A DNA stretch of 64,000 nt from NCBI RefSeq assembly GCF_900111735.1, contig NZ_FOHW01000024.1, positions 28,260 to 92,259 on the forward strand. Direction: 5' to 3'. Of the stretch, positions 32,153 to 40,968 are shown in pieces (position 1 is the stretch's first letter; each line of letters starts with the position of its first letter). Origin of the DNA: Pseudomonas graminis. Its GTDB lineage: Bacteria > Pseudomonadota > Gammaproteobacteria > Pseudomonadales > Pseudomonadaceae. Both the position numbers and the translations under genes were made by a program. A model generated the notes under the pieces. That model saw nothing but the letters and a program-made list of their open reading frames with translations, was not told the origin of the DNA and made no database searches.

Positions 32153-32285
32153 GATAGTTCCTTGATAAGTCGGGTTAGGCCTCCACGTATCCCAATGACC
32201 AACCAGCGGCTTGAGCCGAAGGCACCCAGGTCATCGTGTCGACACGTGTGTGGGTTAGAGCTTTCGGGGCAGACCCCGTAAAGCG
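32153..32285 (-). promoter_or_regulatory. rpsB (S2) autoregulatory mRNA leader
   Basis: Leftwards, at 32193-32172, the leader reads GGGATACGTGGAGGC, then C and TAACCC. This is almost identical to the conserved motif in the E. coli rpsB leader, where S2 represses its own translation. The flanking bases pair (GGG with CCC) to form the expected stem. The remaining leader also contains paired segments (CTGGGTGCC / GGTTGGTCATTGGG region). Confidence 0.75.
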
Positions 32286-32320
32286 GCGCATTTTATATCA
32301 CAAAAGACTGAATAACGGAA
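32286..32320 (-). promoter_or_regulatory. Candidate rpsB promoter
   Basis: Leftwards a TATAAA -10 box at 32297-32292 is followed by a GC-rich discriminator (ATGCGCCGC), a pattern of growth-rate and stringently controlled ribosomal promoters. The -35 match (TTCCGT, 17 bp upstream) is poor. The rest of the 339-bp rpsB-map gap contains, for map, a rightward TAGAAT at 32433-32438 without a good -35; nothing else was recognised. Confidence 0.45.
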
Positions 32321-32491
32321 CTCGAAATAAGAGGCTGTTTTTCCAACGCTTTTGTCCCCCTTGTGCGAGCGACGGGAGACCCTGCCCGCACCAATGGAGG
32401 ACGGGATGATAACCCGCCTGACGGCGGTCTGGTAGAATCGCGTTTTTTCCGTATCAAGCCGTGGCTGTGCCGCGCCGAGAGAGCCTGTTTA

Positions 32492-33274
32492 ATGACCGTG
32501 ACACTGAAGACCCCCGAAGACATCGAAAAGATGCGCGTTGCCGGCCGCCTGGCCGCGGACGTGCTGGAAATGATCGGTGACTATGTAAAGCCTGGCGTGA
32601 CCACCGAAGAGCTGGACCGCATTTGCCACGACTACATCGTCAACGAGCAGAAGGCCATTCCGGCGCCGCTGAATTACAAGGGTTTCCCGAAATCCATCTG
32701 CACCTCGATCAACCACGTGGTTTGCCACGGCATCCCGAACGAGAAGCCGCTCAAGAATGGCGACGTGCTGAACATCGATGTCACTGTCATCAAGGACGGC
32801 TACCACGGCGACACCAGCAAGATGTTCCATGTGGGCAAAGTGCCTGAGTGGGCTGAGCGTCTCTCCCGCGTCACCCAAGAGTGCCTCTATAAAGGCATCG
32901 AAGTGGTCAAGCCGGGCGCGCACCTGGGCGACATCGGCGAAGTGATCCAGAAGCATGCCGAAAAGAACGGCTTCTCGGTCGTCCGCGAATACTGCGGCCA
33001 CGGCATCGGCAGGGTGTTCCATGAAGAGCCGCAAGTGCTGCACTACGGCGAGGCCGGCGACGGCATGGAGCTGAAGGAAGGCATGACCTTCACCATCGAA
33101 CCGATGATCAATCAGGGCAAGGCCGACACGCGTCTGCTGGGTGACGGCTGGACAGCCATCACCAAGGACCGCAAGCTTTCCGCGCAGTGGGAGCACACCA
33201 TCCTGGTGACCGCGACCGGCTACGAAATCTTCACTCTGCGCAGCGATGACACCATAGCCCGCACCTCGGTCTGA
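32492..33274 (+). CDS. map: Type I methionine aminopeptidase
   Basis: The enzyme removes N-terminal methionine from nascent proteins. It has 260 residues from the ATG at 32492 (MTVTLKTPEDIEKMRVAG); the frame is open upstream without support. The pita-bread fold ligands are visible in NIDVTVIKDGYHGDTSKMF, in the CGHGIGRVFHEEP histidine segment and in FTIEPMI. It is divergent from rpsB, with glnD next. Confidence 0.97.
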   Translation: MTVTLKTPEDIEKMRVAGRLAADVLEMIGDYVKPGVTTEELDRICHDYIVNEQKAIPAPLNYKGFPKSICTSINHVVCHGIPNEKPLKNGDVLNIDVTVIKDGYHGDTSKMFHVGKVPEWAERLSRVTQECLYKGIEVVKPGAHLGDIGEVIQKHAEKNGFSVVREYCGHGIGRVFHEEPQVLHYGEAGDGMELKEGMTFTIEPMINQGKADTRLLGDGWTAITKDRKLSAQWEHTILVTATGYEIFTLRSDDTIARTSV

Positions 33275-33309
33275 TCGCGACGTCACTCGCCATTGTGGTA
33301 GGTACAGCC

Positions 33310-33335
33310 AGCACGGTCGGTTTAGCACGGTCGGT
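33310..33335. repeat. Short direct repeat before glnD
   Basis: AGCACGGTCGGT occurs twice, at 33310-33321 and 33324-33335, a 14-bp period, in the 84-bp map-glnD gap. It lies about 25 bp before the glnD start. Confidence 0.7.
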
Positions 33336-33358
33336 ATAGATAGAAGGAAAGCAGTTCG

Positions 33359-36058
33359 ATGCCGCAGGTGGACCCAGATTTGTTCGATCGCGGCCAGTTT
33401 CAGGCCGAGCTGGCACTGAAGGCCAGCCCCATACCCGCCTTCAAGAAAGCCATTCGTCAGGCGCGCGAAGTCCTGGACGGCCGCTTCAAGTCGGGCCGGG
33501 AAATACGCCGACTGATCGAGGACCGTGCCTGGTTCGTCGATAACATCCTGCAACAGGCGTGGGATCAGTTCGACTGGAGCGAAGACGCCGACATCGCCTT
33601 GCTGGCAGTCGGCGGCTACGGTCGCGGCGAACTGCATCCCTATTCCGATATCGATCTGCTGATCCTGCTGGACAGCGCCGACCATGAGGTTTTCCGGGAT
33701 TCCATCGAGCGTTTTCTGACGCTGCTGTGGGACATCGGTCTGGAAGTCGGTCAGAGCGTGCGCTCGGTGGACGAATGTGTCACCGAGGCTCGCGCGGATC
33801 TGACCGTCATCACGAATCTAATGGAGAGCCGCACGATTGCGGGTCCCGAGCGACTGCGTCAGCGCATGCTCGCCGTGACCAGCACCCGCGAAATGTGGCC
33901 GAGCAAGGAGTTCTTCCTGGCCAAGCGCGCCGAGCAGAAGAACCGCCATCACAAGTATTTCGACACCGAATACAACCTCGAGCCCAACGTCAAAGGTTCG
34001 CCCGGCGGGCTGCGCGATATTCAGACCATCCTCTGGGTCGCACGTCGCCAGTACGGCACGCTGAATCTGCACGCACTGGCCGACGAGGGCTTTTTGCTGG
34101 AAAGCGAAAACGCGCTGCTGGCGTCCTCCCAGGAATTTCTCTGGAAGGTCCGTTATGCGCTGCACATGCTGGCCGGTCGTTCCGAAGACCGTCTGCTGTT
34201 CGACTACCAGACCAGCATCGCGCGCCTGCTGGGTTACGAAGACAGCGACGCCAAGCTGGCCATCGAGCGCTTCATGCAGAAGTACTATCGCGAGGTCATG
34301 AGCATTGCGCAGCTCAGCGACCTGATCATCCAGCACTTCGAAGAAGTGATTCTCGCGGACGACGAAGGCACAGTCACAGAGACGATCAACTCGCGCTTCC
34401 AGCTGCATGATGGTTACATCGAGGCGACCCATCCGAACGTCTTCAAGCGCACGCCGTTCGCGATGCTCGAGATATTCGTGTTGATGGCGCAGCGCCCGGA
34501 AATAAAGGGCGTGCGCGCCGACACCATCCGGCTGCTGCGGGAACACCGCTACCTGATCAACGACGATTTCCGTAACGATATCCGCAACACCAGCCTGTTC
34601 ATCGAGCTGTTCAAATGCGAGATCGGTATCCACCGCAACCTGCGGCGGATGAACCGTTACGGCATTCTGGGCCTGTACCTGCCGGAGTTCGGCCACATCG
34701 TCGGGCAGATGCAGCACGACCTGTTCCACATCTATACGGTCGATGCCCACACCCTGAACCTGATCAAGCACCTGCGTAAGCTGCAGTACACGCAGGTGTC
34801 AGAGAAATTCCCGCTGGCCAGCAAGCTCATGGCCAGACTGCCCAAGCCCGAGCTCATTTATCTGGCCGGGCTTTACCATGACATCGGCAAGGGCCGCGGC
34901 GGCGATCACTCGGAACTGGGCGCGGTCGATGCAGAAGCCTTCGGCATTCGGCATCACCTGCCCCAATGGGACACCCAACTGATTGTCTGGCTGGTGCAGA
35001 ACCACCTGGTGATGTCGACCACCGCCCAGCGCAAGGACTTGTCCGACCCGCAGGTGATTCACGACTTCGCTCAGTTCGTCGGCGATGAAGTGCATCTGGA
35101 CTACCTGTACGTGCTGACCATCGCCGACATCAACGCGACCAATCCGACACTATGGAACTCGTGGCGTGCCAGCCTGTTGCGCCAGCTGTACACCGAGACC
35201 AAACGCGCGCTCAAGCGTGGGCTGGAGAACCCGGTCGACCGCGAGGAGCAGATCCGTCGCACGCAAACCGCCGCCCTGGATATTCTGGTGCGCAGCGGCA
35301 CCGATCCCGATGACGTCGAGCAATTATGGTCGCAGTTGGGCGATGACTACTTTTTGCGTCACACCGCAGGTGACGTGGCCTGGCACAGCGACGCGATATT
35401 GCAGCAACCAGCTGACGGCGGCCCGTTGGTGCTGATCAAGGAAACCACCCAGCGCGAGTTCGAAGGCGGCACGCAGATCTTCATTTATGCGCCCGACCAG
35501 CATGACTTCTTCGCCGTAACCGTGGCGGCGATGGACCAGCTGAACCTGAACATCCACGACGCCCGGGTCATCACCTCAACCAGCCAGTTCACCCTCGACA
35601 CCTACATCGTGCTCGACAGTGAGGGCGGTTCGATCGGTGAAAACCCGGAGCGCATCAAGGCCATTCGCGAAGGCCTGACCGAGGCGCTGCGCAACCCCGA
35701 CGATTACCCGACCATCATCAAGCGCCGGGTGCCGCGCCAGCTCAAGCACTTTGCATTTGCCCCCGTGGTGACGATTTCCAACGACGCGCAAAGGCCGGTC
35801 ACGGTGCTGGAGCTCAGCGCGCCGGATCGACCCGGGCTGCTGGCGCGACTGGGCAAGATCTTCCTGGAGTTCGATCTGTCACTGCAGAACGCCAAGATCG
35901 CCACGTTGGGCGAGCGCGTGGAAGACGTGTTCTTCCTGACCGATGAAAACCACCAGCCGCTGTCCGATCCGCAACTGTGCCGACGCCTGCAGGATGAAAT
36001 CGTCGAGCAACTCAGTGTCAATCCCGAGCCCGGCAGCGAGTTGCGCATCAGCATTTGA
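33359..36058 (+). CDS. glnD: [Protein-PII] uridylyltransferase/uridylyl-removing enzyme
   Basis: This is the primary glutamine sensor; it uridylylates and deuridylylates GlnB/GlnK to set nitrogen control. It has 899 residues. The nucleotidyltransferase domain has GGYGRGELHPYSDIDLL (Asp97, Asp99). The HD domain has HDIGKGRGGDHSELG starting at His507, and two C-terminal ACT domains bind glutamine (second one from about residue 815). AAGGAAA precedes the ATG. All domains are intact. Confidence 0.97.
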   Translation: MPQVDPDLFDRGQFQAELALKASPIPAFKKAIRQAREVLDGRFKSGREIRRLIEDRAWFVDNILQQAWDQFDWSEDADIALLAVGGYGRGELHPYSDIDLLILLDSADHEVFRDSIERFLTLLWDIGLEVGQSVRSVDECVTEARADLTVITNLMESRTIAGPERLRQRMLAVTSTREMWPSKEFFLAKRAEQKNRHHKYFDTEYNLEPNVKGSPGGLRDIQTILWVARRQYGTLNLHALADEGFLLESENALLASSQEFLWKVRYALHMLAGRSEDRLLFDYQTSIARLLGYEDSDAKLAIERFMQKYYREVMSIAQLSDLIIQHFEEVILADDEGTVTETINSRFQLHDGYIEATHPNVFKRTPFAMLEIFVLMAQRPEIKGVRADTIRLLREHRYLINDDFRNDIRNTSLFIELFKCEIGIHRNLRRMNRYGILGLYLPEFGHIVGQMQHDLFHIYTVDAHTLNLIKHLRKLQYTQVSEKFPLASKLMARLPKPELIYLAGLYHDIGKGRGGDHSELGAVDAEAFGIRHHLPQWDTQLIVWLVQNHLVMSTTAQRKDLSDPQVIHDFAQFVGDEVHLDYLYVLTIADINATNPTLWNSWRASLLRQLYTETKRALKRGLENPVDREEQIRRTQTAALDILVRSGTDPDDVEQLWSQLGDDYFLRHTAGDVAWHSDAILQQPADGGPLVLIKETTQREFEGGTQIFIYAPDQHDFFAVTVAAMDQLNLNIHDARVITSTSQFTLDTYIVLDSEGGSIGENPERIKAIREGLTEALRNPDDYPTIIKRRVPRQLKHFAFAPVVTISNDAQRPVTVLELSAPDRPGLLARLGKIFLEFDLSLQNAKIATLGERVEDVFFLTDENHQPLSDPQLCRRLQDEIVEQLSVNPEPGSELRISI

Positions 36059-36153
36059 ACCCGCCAGGACGGCATGACTTAAAGACTTGATTCAACGGCG
36101 CCCAGCCACATCGTGAACACGAGTGCGGGCGCCCAGCCTTGAGAACGATCGAC

Positions 36154-37350
36154 ATGAATAACGCCCTGCAGCAGCTTCAGCCCTACCCATTCGAGAAACT
36201 TCGCGCGTTGCTCGGTGCCGTCACGCCGAATCCGGACAAGCGTCCGATCGCCTTGTCGATCGGCGAACCCAAGCACAAATCGCCGGCGTTCGTCGCCAAG
36301 GCGCTGGCCGACAACCTCGATCAGATGGCGGTCTACCCGACCACCGCCGGGATTCCCGCGTTGCGTGAGGCCATCGCCAAATGGTGCGAGCGCCGTTTCA
36401 GCGTGCCTGCCGGCTGGCTGGATGCCACCAAACACGTGCTGCCGGTCAACGGCACCCGTGAAGCGTTGTTCGCGTTTACCCAGACGGTCGTCAATCGCAA
36501 CGACAACGGTCTGGTGGTCAGCCCCAACCCGTTCTACCAAATCTATGAGGGCGCGGCGTTTCTGGCCGGCGCCACCCCGCACTATTTGCCGTGCCTGGCC
36601 GAACACGGTTTCAACCCGGATTTTGACGCGGTCAGCGCTGACGTCTGGGACCGCTGCCAGATTCTGTTTCTGTGCTCGCCCGGCAACCCGACCGGTGCGC
36701 TGATCCCGTTGGAAACCCTGAAGAAGCTCATCGCTCTGGCCGACAAACACGATTTCGTGATTGCCGCCGACGAGTGCTACAGCGAGCTGTATTTCGACGA
36801 AACCACCCCACCGGCCGGCCTGCTCAGCGCCTGCGCCGAACTGGGCCGCCAGGATTTCAAGCGCTGCGTGGTGTTCCACAGCCTGTCCAAGCGTTCGAAC
36901 CTGCCGGGCCTGCGCTCGGGTTTCGTCGCTGGCGATGCCGAGATTCTCAAGGCGTTCCTGCTCTATCGCACCTACCACGGCTGCGCGATGCCGGTGCAAA
37001 CGCAACTGGCGAGCATCGCGGCCTGGAGCGACGAAGAACACGTGCGTGCCAACCGTACGCTGTACCGGGAAAAGTTTGACGCCGTGCTGGAAATCCTCGG
37101 CCCGGTCATGGACGTGCAACACCCGGACGGCGGCTTCTATCTATGGCCCAGCGTCGGGACTGATGACGCGAAATTCTGCCGGGATCTGTTCGTCACCGAA
37201 CACGTGACCGTGGTGCCGGGCTCGTACCTGTCCCGGGACGTCGACGGCTTCAACCCCGGCGCGGGCCGAGTGCGCATGGCACTGGTTGCGCCGCTGGCCG
37301 AGTGCATCGAAGCCGCACAGCGCATCCGGGATTTCGTCACAAGCCGCTGA
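36154..37350 (+). CDS. dapC: Succinyldiaminopimelate transaminase
   Basis: This PLP-dependent class I/II aminotransferase works in the succinylase branch of diaminopimelate and lysine synthesis. It has 398 residues from the ATG at 36154 (MNNALQQLQPYPFEKL); a TTG five codons upstream is less likely. The PLP lysine lies in HSLSKRSNLPGLRSG. In Pseudomonas, dapC is followed by a small ArsC-family gene and dapD. Here an antiporter gene converges on it, and the ArsC-family gene is interrupted by a prophage. Confidence 0.95.
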   Translation: MNNALQQLQPYPFEKLRALLGAVTPNPDKRPIALSIGEPKHKSPAFVAKALADNLDQMAVYPTTAGIPALREAIAKWCERRFSVPAGWLDATKHVLPVNGTREALFAFTQTVVNRNDNGLVVSPNPFYQIYEGAAFLAGATPHYLPCLAEHGFNPDFDAVSADVWDRCQILFLCSPGNPTGALIPLETLKKLIALADKHDFVIAADECYSELYFDETTPPAGLLSACAELGRQDFKRCVVFHSLSKRSNLPGLRSGFVAGDAEILKAFLLYRTYHGCAMPVQTQLASIAAWSDEEHVRANRTLYREKFDAVLEILGPVMDVQHPDGGFYLWPSVGTDDAKFCRDLFVTEHVTVVPGSYLSRDVDGFNPGAGRVRMALVAPLAECIEAAQRIRDFVTSR

Positions 37351-37380
37351 TATCCGTCTGGCTGAGGCGTTACCCGAGCC

Positions 37381-39027
37381 TCAGTGCGCCAGCCCCAGAT
37401 TGGCTTCATTGAGGTCCAGCTCCGCCAGCACCATGCGCAGCACGTCATCGCCGATCTGGCGATGACGGTGCAGGTTGTACAGTTCCAGGCGCTGGGCACG
37501 CAGGGCGTTGAGGCGCATGCGTTTCTCCAGTTGATCCATCTGGAACGCCAGGGCCTGTGCTTCCGCGGTGTCGTTGAAGATCTCCAGACGCTGGCGGTAT
37601 TCGGACATGATCCGCGCTTTCACTTCCATGGCGAGCACTGCCTGCGCCGCGTCGGGTGAATCCGTCGCCGCCGGGATCGCTTCGTTCTCCAGTGTCTGAA
37701 TCGCCGCTTGAGCCGTGCGTTTCCAGGCATCCCGCACTTCGCGCTTCATGCGCATGTCAGGCTCACTGACCTGCCCACGCAGGAGCAGCGGCAAGCCAAT
37801 GCTCGCCGACACCAGCGACAGCAAGATCACCCCGGCAGCAATGAAAATCAGCAAGTCACGCTCGGGAAAGTCGACGCCCGCGCTGATCAGCAGCGGCACC
37901 GACAGTGTGCCTGCCAGCGTGACGGCACCGCGCACCCCGCCTACGGTCAGCAGCAATGACGAGCGAGTCGACAGATCCAGGGTGCCGTCGCCCCTGCCGC
38001 GCCAGCGCCGAATCTGGATCATCAGCCGCCAGACGCTTTGCACCCAGATGTAACGCAACACCGCGAGCACCACGAAGATCGCCAGCACCTCCAGGCAACG
38101 CCACAACAGGGTCGGCCACAGGGTCGCTTCGTGGTGGGTAACGGCGGTGATGATGTCCGGCAGTTGCAACCCCAGCAGCAGGAAGATCAGGCCGTTGAAG
38201 GCAAACTCCAACAGGGTCCACACGCTGCGGTTGAGCAGTCGGGTGCTGGTCTGGCGGGGCAGCAGATCGACCCAGCTTTGCATCATCCCTGCGGCCACCG
38301 CCGAGAGGATTCCGGACAGTTCAAGCCGCTCGGCCAGGACGTAAGCGGCGAACGGCAGCAGCAACATGAACACCACGTGGGTCGCCGGATCATCCCAGCC
38401 CCGGGTAATCATCCGGCTGCGCAGTCGCCCCACCACCCAGCTGAGCGCAACGCCCACGGCCAGACCGCCACAGGCGACCAGTACGAAATTCAGGCTGGCA
38501 TCGGTCAGGGAAAACACCCCGGTGATAGCAGCTGCCAGCGCAAACTTGAAAGTGACCAGGCCGGTCGCATCGTTCATCAACGCCTCGCCCTGGAGCATGC
38601 GCATGATCGGCGCGGGCAGCCGGTCCTGGGCGATGGCCGAGACCGCCACGGCGTCGGTCGGCGACAGCACCGCCGCCAAGGCAAAGGCGACCGGCAAGGG
38701 AATGGAAGGCAGCAGCCAGTGGATGAAGTAACCGGCGCCTATCACGGTGAAAATCACCAAGCCTATCGCGAGGGTGAGAATCGCCCCGCGATAGCGCCAA
38801 AGATCACGCTTGGGCATCCGCCAGCCATCGGAAAACAACAGCGGCGGCAGGAACAAAAACAGAAACAGCTCAGGGTCGAGCGCCACGTGCAGACCCAACG
38901 TCGGCCAGGCCAGCAAGGCGCCCGCGGCGATCTGAACCAGCGGCAACGGCAGCGGAATCACCCGGGCCAGCAATCGCGAGACACCTACCAGCGTCAACAA
39001 GATAAGGACGGTATAGGCTGTTTGCAT
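37381..39027 (-). CDS. CPA1-family sodium/proton antiporter
   Basis: This is a cation/proton exchanger of the inner membrane. It has 548 residues from the ATG at 39027. About 12 membrane helices fill the first 420 residues. The LSPTDAVAVSAIAQ and GEALMNDATGLVTFK segments carry the conserved acidic ion-site residues of the NhaP/YjcE type. VGGVRGAVTLA is another family marker. The C-terminal ~130 residues form a soluble, charged helical tail. It converges on dapC with only 30 bp between. Substrate preference is not deducible. Confidence 0.92.
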   Translation of the reverse strand: MQTAYTVLILLTLVGVSRLLARVIPLPLPLVQIAAGALLAWPTLGLHVALDPELFLFLFLPPLLFSDGWRMPKRDLWRYRGAILTLAIGLVIFTVIGAGYFIHWLLPSIPLPVAFALAAVLSPTDAVAVSAIAQDRLPAPIMRMLQGEALMNDATGLVTFKFALAAAITGVFSLTDASLNFVLVACGGLAVGVALSWVVGRLRSRMITRGWDDPATHVVFMLLLPFAAYVLAERLELSGILSAVAAGMMQSWVDLLPRQTSTRLLNRSVWTLLEFAFNGLIFLLLGLQLPDIITAVTHHEATLWPTLLWRCLEVLAIFVVLAVLRYIWVQSVWRLMIQIRRWRGRGDGTLDLSTRSSLLLTVGGVRGAVTLAGTLSVPLLISAGVDFPERDLLIFIAAGVILLSLVSASIGLPLLLRGQVSEPDMRMKREVRDAWKRTAQAAIQTLENEAIPAATDSPDAAQAVLAMEVKARIMSEYRQRLEIFNDTAEAQALAFQMDQLEKRMRLNALRAQRLELYNLHRHRQIGDDVLRMVLAELDLNEANLGLAH

Positions 39028-39281
39028 CGCGTGTTTCCCCAAGCGTGTGACACATGACTGACATCGGCAACAGACACGATGCGTCCGGCAAAGTGCCCCT
39101 CTTAGCGCCAGCCAGGGTCATGGGATTCTGATCCATGAGTCGTGGTCAGCCATTTTCGGCACAGGTCACGGGCCACAATCCCTGGTCCAATAGACAAAGC
39201 GTCGGCCCGCCGCGCTTACCCGGCGTGTACGTGGCATAATCCTCCACCGTTTTTTTCAACCGTCCCGAAAGGAGCAGGCCC

Positions 39282-39371
39282 ATGGCCAAGGAAACCCACA
39301 CGTTGCACCTGTTTGGGATCAAGGCGTGGGACTCGGCACAAGAAAGCATTAATAACTTTAGAATCAACTAG
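39282..39371 (+). pseudogene. ArsC-family (Spx/YffB-like) gene, 5' remnant cut by prophage
   Basis: AGGAG precedes an ATG that opens MAKETHTLHLFGIKA, which matches the start of the small ArsC-family reductase gene found between dapC and dapD in Pseudomonas (family pattern: YGIKACDTMKKA). After GIKA the expected cysteine is Trp, and homology stops; a stop follows 14 codons later. The rest of the gene is expected at the far right end of the prophage. The match to the family rests on recalled sequence, not on a search. Confidence 0.7.
39315..39333. other. Candidate attL core
   Basis: The last bases that fit the ArsC-family reading frame are GGGATCAAGGCGTG, followed by GGAC. The identity segment shared between phage and chromosome should lie in or just before this stretch. 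No tRNA is present, so integration is into a protein gene. The exact core needs the right junction, which lies outside the window. Confidence 0.45.
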
Positions 39372-39523
39372 TTAACCCTCAAAACACCCTGCAAAAACCC
39401 CCTCCTTTACGACTCTTATAAACTCAATAAACACTGGTCCAAACGGTTGCGTTTTGGGGGAGTTTTCCTGCGCGCAAATCCCCGGCTGCCAGTGGTCAAA
39501 ACTCAAGCGATAGGAGACAGATC

Positions 39524-39934
39524 ATGGATCACTTCGGAATCGGCCAAGCCATGAAGGGCATGGCGCGCTGCTACTTCCAAGCGTCACGCGGCACTGGGCG
39601 CACCACCTCGCTATTGGAGAGCCTGAAGGACGGTGACCGGGTTTGCTGTGCAAGCAGCAAAGAGGCCGACCGGCTGACGCGGATGTTTCGTGAGCGCAAT
39701 GTCGGCGCCGAGGCGATCGCCGTCGACCCCAACACGCCGCAAAGGATATTCGAGCGTGGTACGCCAGAAGGCCGAACGATCTTCGACGAAAGCTGGGTCG
39801 AGCAATATTACCTTCGCGCTTTGGAGGCTGCCGCCAAAGACATCGACCACCTCCAGCGCGAGGCATCAGGGTACGGAGCAGCGCATATTGAGACTCGCTT
39901 AGCCGCGCGCGAAGCAGGTAAATGGTTTCTCTAA
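39524..39934 (+). CDS. Phage protein with degenerate P-loop, function unknown
   Basis: It has 136 residues and a strong AGGAGA ribosome-binding site 7 bp before the ATG. The segment SRGTGRTTSLLESL (about residues 21-34) looks like a Walker A loop in which the lysine is replaced by arginine, and GRTIFDESW looks like a Walker B strand. Small proteins with this GTGRTT motif recur in Pseudomonas phages without known function. It reads rightwards, against the late operon, at the very left end of the prophage, where accessory genes are often placed. Confidence 0.75.
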   Translation: MDHFGIGQAMKGMARCYFQASRGTGRTTSLLESLKDGDRVCCASSKEADRLTRMFRERNVGAEAIAVDPNTPQRIFERGTPEGRTIFDESWVEQYYLRALEAAAKDIDHLQREASGYGAAHIETRLAAREAGKWFL

Positions 39935-40012
39935 CGTACCTTTCCATAGGCCTCCAACGTTTTAATCGACGAGTGGAGGTACTATCATTCGATGGCACAG
40001 GCCGGAGGCTTT

Positions 40013-40303
40013 ATGAATTACGAGAATGTTTTGTTGATTGGCGGCCCAAAAGACGGCGAACGGGTATCGGTGGAGGCTGGGATTCCCCATTTGCGCTTCG
40101 TCCAGATGCAGCCGCCTCCGGTTAGCTATCGGGATAACGCCAACCCAGACCAAGACCAGACTATCGACGAAGTGATCTATCGCCGCCACCCGGTGCAGTC
40201 GGCGCATGGACTCAAGACCGCCGTGTTTGTGTTTGGCGACATCGACCCGCTTGCTGCACTGATCGACGGCTACCGCCCTGCAGCTGGTCGTGAAGTCGCG
40301 TGA
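40013..40303 (+). CDS. Hypothetical phage protein
   Basis: It has 96 residues from the ATG at 40013, chosen because CCGGAGG lies 5 bp before it. It begins MNYENVLLIGGPKDGERVSV, a pattern typical of small early or accessory phage proteins with an opening IGGPxDG motif. The centre contains a tyrosine-arginine segment (VIYRRHP). No membrane segment is present and the function is unknown. The next gene begins 22 bp after its stop. Confidence 0.7.
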   Translation: MNYENVLLIGGPKDGERVSVEAGIPHLRFVQMQPPPVSYRDNANPDQDQTIDEVIYRRHPVQSAHGLKTAVFVFGDIDPLAALIDGYRPAAGREVA

Positions 40304-40325
40304 AATAATGCCAAGGAGATTGGAA

Positions 40326-40532
40326 GTGGTTAATGCCCCGACATGGGTGAGCGCATGCTCGCCACCCCCAGGTAAGCCGCAGTTGTGGACGGATGACGTG
40401 GTCGTCGTAACCAACTTCGGAAAAGTCTACAAGCTGGCATTCATGCATGGCGGCGATGGCGGTGTTTGGCAACGCCCAGCTGCGTTCGAGGAAGGCGAAC
40501 AGCCAGAATGGTGGACCGCACTTCCAGAATGA
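40326..40532 (+). CDS. Hypothetical phage protein
   Basis: It has 68 residues from a GTG at 40326, supported by AAGGAG seven bases upstream. It is rich in Trp and Pro and is predicted soluble with beta-type segments (VVVVTNFGKVYKLAF). It is the last of the three rightward genes at the left prophage end and converges on the late operon. Function unknown. Confidence 0.6.
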   Translation: MVNAPTWVSACSPPPGKPQLWTDDVVVVTNFGKVYKLAFMHGGDGGVWQRPAAFEEGEQPEWWTALPE

Positions 40533-40568
40533 CCAAACGACCTACCTCCTCCGGCGTCCTGCCGACGA

Positions 40569-40883
40569 TCACAAAACCCTTATCAGCTTCCCTTTATAGA
40601 AACACTGCGTCCCTGCTTCAAGCTCATGCTCCGGGCGGCGGAAAATACCCAAGTGGTAACCCTCCTCCAGTTCGACCAATCCCCACTCGCGCGCCGCATC
40701 CGTGATCTCCAGCATGTCCGACAGCTCAACTGCAGCGACCTGGTGCCGCTGGTGTGCGAGCATCGCTAAATCCCTGAGCTTTGCCCGCTGGCCATCAGGA
40801 TCGGTGACGAGGTCTTGCCGAACTTCAACCATTCGCTTCCATTCGCCGAGCGGGTCGTCGACGTATTTCTGGTGCGGGATCAT
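40569..40883 (-). CDS. Hypothetical phage protein at the end of the late operon
   Basis: It has 104 residues from the ATG at 40883 (MIPHQKYVDDPLGEWKRM); a TTG 20 codons upstream also fits and no ribosome-binding site settles it. It is highly charged, with a central histidine/glutamine helix and no membrane segment. It lies 85 bp after the SGNH hydrolase. Function unknown. Confidence 0.55.
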   Translation of the reverse strand: MIPHQKYVDDPLGEWKRMVEVRQDLVTDPDGQRAKLRDLAMLAHQRHQVAAVELSDMLEITDAAREWGLVELEEGYHLGIFRRPEHELEAGTQCFYKGKLIRVL

Positions 40884-40968
40884 GATTGGCTGCTGGTGAC
40901 TGGATGTACGTCCAGTAAACCCAAGCCGTGCCGACGTCGTCAATTGCCGCCGACCGGAGGCGAGATGC

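Noticed and set aside
32489..33685. Leftward open frame of ~400 codons over map and the start of glnD
   Set aside because: It crosses two well-defined genes and the gap between them and has no supporting start or motif.
39282..39523. tRNA or integrase at the left prophage end
   Set aside because: No cloverleaf or CCA-type end could be found, and no recombinase-like frame is present; the integrase must be at the other end.
40013..40532. Toxin-antitoxin pair
   Set aside because: The two small genes are adjacent and same-strand, but neither has a DNA-binding motif or known toxin fold.
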